A stretch of 64,000 nucleotides of DNA. Origin: Aphelocoma coerulescens. Taxonomy: Eukaryota > Chordata > Aves > Passeriformes > Corvidae. Position numbers and translations under genes: made by a program. Shown here one piece after another: positions 57,298 to 64,000 of the stretch (within the stretch, counting starts at the first letter, position 1; every line of letters begins with the position of its first letter). The notes beneath the pieces were generated by a model. That model saw only the letters and a program-made list of their open reading frames with translations, searched no databases and was not told the origin of the DNA. The stretch is taken from assembly GCF_041296385.1 (NCBI RefSeq), contig NW_027183604.1, positions 62,001 to 126,000 on the forward strand, given 5' to 3'.

Positions 57298-59490
57298 GGG
57301 AGCAGGAGCAGGGCTGGGGCTGCTCCCAAAGTTGCCCCGCCCCAATGCCAGAGCCGGACATATGCTGAGGGGGGGCTGGATCAGGCTTTATTGTCCAGCT
57401 GCATGCCAGGAGTGAGCACAAAATCTACCTGCATTCTCTGCAGCATGCCATCCTGGAGCAGAGCCATTGCCAAAGGAAGCCGTGAGCCCGTGCCAAGCCA
57501 GTGCCGGAGTGGGATCCTAGCAGCACCTGTGGAAGCCGGGAGAGAGGAGCCCACCTGGAGCAGGTTCGTGCAGGATTAATCATCCCGTGGCTTCCCACCA
57601 GGGTCCTGTTGCTTCCAAAAGGCCCCACAGTGTCACTGTGGCCCCTCGGTTCCACCAGGTTCCATAGCGTCACTGTGGTGCCCAGGGTTCCGTCAGCTTC
57701 GCCAGCATCCCCACGGTCTGCAGAGCTCCCCGAGCTTCTGTGGTGTCACAGTGGAGGCAGGGTTGCATCAGGTTCCATAGCATCAGCACGGTCTCCAGGG
57801 CTCCCAGAGGTTCTGTGGTGTCACAGTGGAGGCAGGGTTGCATCAGGTTCCATAGCATCACCACAGTCTCCAGGGCTCCCTGAGCTTCTGTGGTGTCACA
57901 GTGGAGGCAGGGTTGCATCAGGTTCCATAGCATCAGCACAGTCTCCAGGGCTCCCAGAGGTTCTGTGGTGTCACAGAGGAGGCAGGGTTGCATCAGGTTC
58001 AATAGCATCAGCACGGCCTCCAGGGCTCCCCTGAGCTTCTGTGGTGGTGTCACAGAGGAGCCAGGCTTCCTTGTAGTTCCCCAGCATCACAAAGGCTCTC
58101 CTGGGAGCCACGGGTCACAAAGCACCGTGGGCTCTGTGCAGCCCCGCTGTGTCACAATGGCCGCTGGCTTCCACGAGCCCCCACAGTGTCCCAGTGGGCC
58201 CCGTGGCTTTAGGAGTGGGTGGCTGGGAGTTGGTGCCAGCGGCTGGGGGAGCAGCAGCAGGGACTGTGTGTGGACAGTGCCATGGCCACTTGTGTGGCCA
58301 CTGGTGTCTCTGTGCCAGGCACAGCCGTGGTGTGTAACACCGGCTCTGGGTCCTTTGGCTGTGCAGGTGGCAGTCACAGCCTGGAGCAGGGCTGCTCCCG
58401 GGGGACAGCCTGGGGCAGGAGGCTGCTGGAGATTCATTCCCCACACTCCTTGTCATGAGGTGCTCAGAGTGATTGGAAAGGCTGTTGGCAGCAGGCAGTT
58501 CTCTGGGTTCAAGCTGTGGAGCTGTCAGCAGGAATGCAAAGGCCAAGCTGGTGAGCCTTTTGTCCTGGTGCCTTTAGTGTGTGAGCAGTCCCTGGTGCCG
58601 TTGTCTTTGGATCCTGAGTGTGGGAGAGGCAAGGCTTAGGATGGTGCGTAGAGCTGAGAAGGAAAGTGCCGAGAGCAGCGTGTGTGCTGCTGCTTTGAGG
58701 GGTGCAGTTGAAGTTGTAGGCAGCAAGAGCTTTCTCAGCTGGCCCTTTTGTGAGCTCTGCTTTTGCCAGATGACTTCCATCTTACCCTCTTACCATCTTA
58801 GCCTCTCATTTTTGCATATCCCAAACCCCCTTCCAAACATCCAGCAGCTGCTTGTAAAGAAGAAGTCCTAGAACAAAAAGCCAGTGCTGCCTTTCATAGC
58901 CCCTTTGCTGTCTATGAAGTAGAGGAAAGAAGCTAGTGAGACGCACTTTCTTTCTCAACTCCATAGAGCGCATCCTTCTCTCAAGGTGGCAGAGTCCTTG
59001 GCGGAAGTGAAGCATCTGCAGCTGCAGTTCAGACTGAGAGATGTGCCAGGACAGGAAACATTTGCTGACCTTCCCTGTTCCCTGTGCAACATGATTCTCG
59101 CATCCCAGTCACTTTCACATACCTTCGGTATCCCTGAGTCCAAGCAGCTAAAGCTCACAGAGACAGAAGTGTCAGGAAGGAAAACGTTCCAAAAGCACCC
59201 CCTTCTCTTATCAGCATATAAATTGTGCACAACAGGCTGCGGCACCGAACCTTCCTTCTCAGATAGACATGCCATCACACTTTTCACTCTTGCAGCTCGG
59301 TTGAAAAGCTCCAGCAGCTGCTCCCGCAATAGCAAAAGGTTCTAGAAGTGAAAGCCAGTTTGGGGCTGCACCTTCTCCTTGCCGCATGTAAGCCACACCA
59401 AACTCCCTGATGCACTCTGTCCTCCCCTTCTCAAAGGAGTAGACGGTGGCATCAGGACACACCTGTGTCCCAGCAGCTGGGTGCCCAGCC
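57298..59490 (+). repeat. Macrosatellite unit 24, 2193 bp
   Basis: Four monomers at 57732-58031. It has the gagcccccacagtg, gtcacagcctgg and gtcagcaggaatgc markers of units 14 and 21. It begins the third three-unit pattern. Confidence 0.95.
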
Positions 59491-61683
59491 GGGAGCAGGA
59501 GCAGGGCTGGGGCTGCTCCCAAAGTTGCCCCGCCCCAATGCCAGAGCCGGACATATGCTGAGGGGGGGCTGGATCAGGCTTTATTGTCCAGCTGCATGCC
59601 AGGAGTGAGCACAAAATCTACCTGCATTCTCTGCAGCATGCCATCCTGGAGCAGAGCCATTGCCAAAGGAAGCCGTGAGCCCGTGCCAAGCCAGTGCCGG
59701 AGTGGGATCCTAGCAGCACCTGTGGAAGCCGGGAGAGAGGAGCCCACCTGGAGCAGGTTCGTGCAGGATTAATCATCCCGTGGCTTCCCACCAGGGTCCT
59801 GTTGCTTCCAAAAGGCCCCACAGTGTCACTGTGGCCCCTCGGTTCCACCAGGTTCCATAGCGTCACTGTGGTGCCCAGGGTTCCGTCAGCTTCGCCAGCA
59901 TCCCCACGGTCTGCAGAGCTCCCCGAGCTTCTGTGGTGTCACAGTGGAGGCAGGGTTGCATCAGGTTCCATAGCATCAGCACGGTCTCCAGGGCTCCCAG
60001 AGGTTCTGTGGTGTCACAGTGGAGGCAGGGTTGCATCAGGTTCCATAGCATCACCACAGTCTCCAGGGCTCCCTGAGCTTCTGTGGTGTCACAGTGGAGG
60101 CAGGGTTGCATCAGGTTCCATAGCATCAGCACGGTCTCCAGAGCTCCCAGAGGTTCTGTGGTGTCACAGAGGAGGCAGGGTTGCATCAGGTTCAATAGCA
60201 TCAGCACGGCCTCCAGGGCTCCCCTGAGCTTCTGTGGTGGTGTCACAGAGGAGCCAGGCTTCCTTGTAGTTCCCCAGCATCACAAAGGCTCTCCTGGGAG
60301 CCACGGGTCACAAAGCACCGTGGGCTCTGTGCAGCCCCGCTGTGTCACATGGGCCGCTGGCTTCCACGAGCCCCCGCAGTGTCCCAGTGGGCCCCGTGGC
60401 TTTAGGAGTGGGTGGCTGGGAGTTGGTGCCAGCGGCTGGGGGAGCAGCAGCAGGGACTGTGTGTGGACAGTGCCATGGCCACTTGTGTGGCCACTGGTGT
60501 CTCTGTGCCAGGCACAGCCGTGGTGTGTAACACCGGCTCTGGGTCCTTTGGCTGTGCAGGTGGCAGTCACGGCCTGGAGCAGGGCTGCTCCCGGGGGACA
60601 GCCTGGGGCAGGAGGCTGCTGGAGATTCATTCCCCACACTCCTTGTCATGAGGTGCTCAGAGTGATTGGAAAGGCTGTTGGCAGCAGGCAGTTCTCTGGG
60701 TTCAAGCTGTGGAGCTGTCAGCGGGAATGCAAAGGCCAAGCTGGTGAGCCTTTTGTCCTGGTGCCTTTAGTGTGTGAGCAGTCCCTGGTGCCGTTGTCTT
60801 TGGATCCTGAGTGTGGGAGAGGCAAGGCTTAGGATGGTGCGTAGAGCTGAGAAGGAAAGTGCCGAGAGCAGCGTGTGTGCTGCTGCTTTGAGGGGTGCAG
60901 TTGAAGTTGTAGGCAGCAAGAGCTTTCTCAGCTGGCCCTTTTGTGAGCTCTGCTTTTGCCAGATGACTTCCATCTTACCCTCTTACCATCTTAGCCTCTC
61001 ATTTTTGCATATCCCAAACCCCCTTCCAAACATCCAGCAGCTGCTTGTAAAGAAGAAGTCCTAGAACAAAAAGCCAGTGCTGCCTTTCATAGCCCCTTTG
61101 CTGTCTATGAAGTAGAGGAAAGAAGCTAGTGAGACGCACTTTCTTTCTCAACTCCATAGAGCGCATCCTTCTCTCAAGGTGGCAGAGTCCTTGGCGGAAG
61201 TGAAGCATCTGCAGCTGCAGTTCAGACTGAGAGATGTGCCAGGACAGGAAACATTTGCTGACCTTCCCTGTTCCCTGTGCAACATGATTCTCGCATCCCA
61301 GTCACTTTCACATACCTTCGGTATCCCTGAGTCCAAGCAGCTAAAGCTCACAGAGACAGAAGTGTCAGGAAGGAAAACGTTCCAAAAGCACCCCCTTCTC
61401 TTATCAGCATATAAATTGTGCACAACAGGCTGCGGCACCGAACCTTCCTTCTCAGATAGACATGCCATCACACTTTTCACTCTTGCAGCTCGGTTGAAAA
61501 GCTCCAGCAGCTGCTCCCGCAATAGCAAAAGGTTCTAGAAGTGAAAGCCAGTTTGGGGCTGCACCTTCTCCTTGCCGCATGTAAGCCACACCAAACTCCC
61601 TGATGCACTCTGTCCTCCCCTTCTCAAAGGAGTAGACGGTGGCATCAGGACACACCTGTGTCCCAGCAGCTGGGTGCCCAGCC
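59491..61683 (+). repeat. Macrosatellite unit 25, 2193 bp
   Basis: Four monomers at 59925-60224, with the gtcacatgggcc marker near 60346. Unlike units 13, 15 and 22 it has gttccaaaag late in the unit, so markers have been reshuffled between units. Confidence 0.95.
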
Positions 61684-63951
61684 GGGAGCAGGAGCAGGGC
61701 TGGGGCTGCTCCCAAAGTTGCCCCGCCCCAATGCCAGAGCCGGACATATGCTGAGGGGGGGCTGGATCAGGCTTTATTGTCCAGCTGCATGCCAGGAGTG
61801 AGCACAAAATCTACCTGCATTCTCTGCAGCATGCCATCCTGGAGCAGAGCCATTGCCAAAGGAAGCCGTGAGCCCGTGCCAAGCCAGTGCCGGAGTGGGA
61901 TCCTAGCAGCACCTGTGGAAGCCGGGAGAGAGGAGCCCACCTGGAGCAGGTTCGTGCAGGATTAATCATCCCGTGGCTTCCCACCAGGGTCCTGTTGCTT
62001 CCAAAAGGCCCCACAGTGTCACTGTGGCCCCTCGGTTCCACCAGGTTCCATAGCGTCACTGTGGTGCCCAGGGTTCCGTCAGCTTCGCCAGCATCCCCAC
62101 GGTCTGCAGAGCTCCCCGAGCTTCTGTGGTGTCACAGTGGAGGCAGGGTTGCATCAGGTTCCATAGCATCAGCACGGTCTCCAGGGCTCCCAGAGGTTCT
62201 GTGGTGTCACAGTGGAGGCAGGGTTGCATCAGGTTCCATAGCATCACCACAGTCTCCAGGGCTCCCTGAGCTTCTGTGGTGTCACAGTGGAGGCAGGGTT
62301 GCATCAGGTTCCATAGCATCAGCACGGTCTCCAGGGCTCCCAGAGGTTCTGTGGTGTCACAGAGGAGGCAGGGTTGCATCAGGTTCCATAGCATCACCAC
62401 GGTCTCCAGGGCTCCAAGAGCTTCTGTGGTGTCACAGAGGAGGCAGGGTTGCATCAGGTTCAATAGCATCAGCACAGTCTCCAGGGCTCCCCTGAGCTTC
62501 TGTGGTGGTGTCACAGAGGAGCCAGGCTTCCTTGTAGTTCCCCAGCATCACAAAGGCTCTCCTGGGAGCCACGGGTCACAAAGCACCGTGGGCTCTGTGC
62601 AGCCCCGCTGTGTCACAATGGCCGCTGGCTTCCACGAGCCCCCGCAGTGTCCCAGTGGGCCCCGTGGCTTTAGGAGTGGGTGGCTGGGAGTTGGTGCCAG
62701 CGGCTGGGGGAGCAGCAGCAGGGACTGTGTGTGGACAGTGCCATGGCCACTTGTGTGGCCACTGGTGTCTCTGTGCCAGGCACAGCCGTGGTGTGTAACA
62801 CCGGCTCTGGGTCCTTTGGCTGTGCAGGTGGCAGTCACAGCCTGGAGCAGGGCTGCTCCCGGGGGACAGCCTGGGGCAGGAGGCTGCTGGAGATTCATTC
62901 CCCACACTCCTTGTCATGAGGTGCTCAGAGTGATTGGAAAGGCTGTTGGCAGCAGGCAGTTCTCTGGGTTCAAGCTGTGGAGCTGTCAGCGGGAATGCAA
63001 AGGCCAAGCTGGTGAGCCTTTTGTCCTGGTGCCTTTAGTGTGTGAGCAGTCCCTGGTGCCGTTGTCTTTGGATCCTGAGTGTGGGAGAGGCAAGGCTTAG
63101 GATGGTGCGTAGAGCTGAGAAGGAAAGTGCCGAGAGCAGCGTGTGTGCTGCTGCTTTGAGGGGTGCAGTTGAAGTTGTAGGCAGCAAGAGCTTTCTCAGC
63201 TGGCCCTTTTGTGAGCTCTGCTTTTGCCAGATGACTTCCATCTTACCCTCTTACCATCTTAGCCTCTCATTTTTGCATATCCCAAACCCCCTTCCAAACA
63301 TCCAGCAGCTGCTTGTAAAGAAGAAGTCCTAGAACAAAAAGCCAGTGCTGCCTTTCATAGCCCCTTTGCTGTCTATGAAGTAGAGGAAAGAAGCTAGTGA
63401 GACGCACTTTCTTTCTCAACTCCATAGAGCGCATCCTTCTCTCAAGGTGGCAGAGTCCTTGGCGGAAGTGAAGCATCTGCAGCTGCAGTTCAGACTGAGA
63501 GATGTGCCAGGACAGGAAACATTTGCTGACCTTCCCTGTTCCCTGTGCAACATGATTCTCGCATCCCAGTCACTTTCACATACCTTCGGTATCCCTGAGT
63601 CCAAGCAGCTAAAGCTCACAGAGACAGAAGTGTCAGGAAGGAAAACGTTGCAAAAGCACCCCCTTCTCTTATCAGCATATAAATTGTGCACAACAGGCTG
63701 CGGCACCGAACCTTCCTTCTCAGATAGACATGCCATCACACTTTTCACTCTTGCAGCTCGGTTGAAAAGCTCCAGCAGCTGCTCCCGCAATAGCAAAAGG
63801 TTCTAGAAGTGAAAGCCAGTTTGGGGCTGCACCTTCTCCTTGCCGCATGTAAGCCACACCAAACTCCCTGATGCACTCTGTCCTCCCCTTCTCAAAGGAG
63901 TAGACGGTGGCATCAGGACACACCTGTGTCCCAGCAGCTGGGTGCCCAGCC
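61684..63951 (+). repeat. Macrosatellite unit 26, 2268 bp
   Basis: Five monomers at 62118-62492, last one cacagtctccaggg, with the gtcacagcctgg variant. It fills the third position of the pattern begun by unit 24, here in the long form. Confidence 0.95.
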
Positions 63952-64000
63952 GGGAGCAGGAGCAGGGCTGGGGCTGCTCCCAAAGTTGCCCCGCCCCAAT
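63952..64000 (+). repeat. Macrosatellite unit 27, first 49 bp only
   Basis: The unit-start word and the GC-box/CCAAT segment are present before the window ends. The array therefore continues to the right. Confidence 0.95.

Larger units (their letters stand above)
29355..64000 (+). repeat. Macrosatellite array, right segment (rest of unit 11, units 12-26, start of unit 27)
   Basis: The same repeat resumes after the ERV in the same orientation and phase. Distances from the target site to the neighbouring unit landmarks (663 bp and 1605 bp) match those in uninterrupted unit 10. Units here are mostly the short 2193-bp form and carry variants not seen on the left, such as a gtcacatgggcc variant in units 13, 15, 22 and 25. 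The array runs off the right edge of the window. Confidence 0.97.

Noticed and set aside
1..64000. tRNA, rRNA, histone or other classical tandem gene clusters
   Set aside because: No cloverleaf, rRNA or histone-like sequence was recognised in the unit on either strand.

Overview
The window is vertebrate genomic DNA, most likely from a bird and probably a songbird. It contains no bacterial-style gene organisation. Almost all of it is one head-to-tail macrosatellite array, interrupted once by a very young endogenous retrovirus (ERV). The bird assignment is an inference. It rests on the ERV type (betaretrovirus-like Gag and integrase, a lysine-tRNA primer site, and an Env with the internal fusion loop of avian alpharetroviruses) and on the G+C-rich host satellite.

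Layout. Positions 1-23253 hold ten complete units and the first part of an eleventh. Positions 23254-29354 are the ERV, on the minus strand. Positions 29355-64000 hold the rest of unit 11, units 12-26 and the first 49 bases of unit 27. Units come in two length classes, 2193 bp (15 units) and 2268/2269 bp (11 units, excluding the ERV). The difference is one 75-bp monomer of a minisatellite nested in every unit, with four copies in short units and five in long ones. Diagnostic base variants show higher-order structure. Units 2-5 repeat as units 6-9 (an 8.92-kb block). Units 14-16, 21-23 and 24-26 follow one three-unit pattern of about 6.6 kb. I find no convincing host gene: the many open frames recur in every unit on both strands because the units are nearly identical and the monomer length is divisible by three.

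The ERV is 6101 bp with 832/831-bp LTRs that differ by a single base indel, flanked by a 5-bp target duplication (acaaa). Read along the minus strand it has a 5' LTR, a lysine-type primer site, a 600-nt leader with six degenerate ~68-bp repeats and a consensus splice donor. Next come gag, with a matrix domain and an exceptionally long Pro/Ala-rich region cut by one stop codon, and a large internal deletion that joins the start of capsid in frame to the integrase C-terminus. An open env and the 3' LTR follow. Capsid (most), nucleocapsid, protease, reverse transcriptase, RNase H and the integrase catalytic core are missing, so the copy cannot move by itself. Its near-identical LTRs imply that it was mobilised recently by proteins supplied in trans.

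The points most worth a second look are the nested satellite, minisatellite and higher-order architecture; the leader repeat array of the ERV; its mosaic ancestry; and an env whose last 36 codons lie in the LTR.
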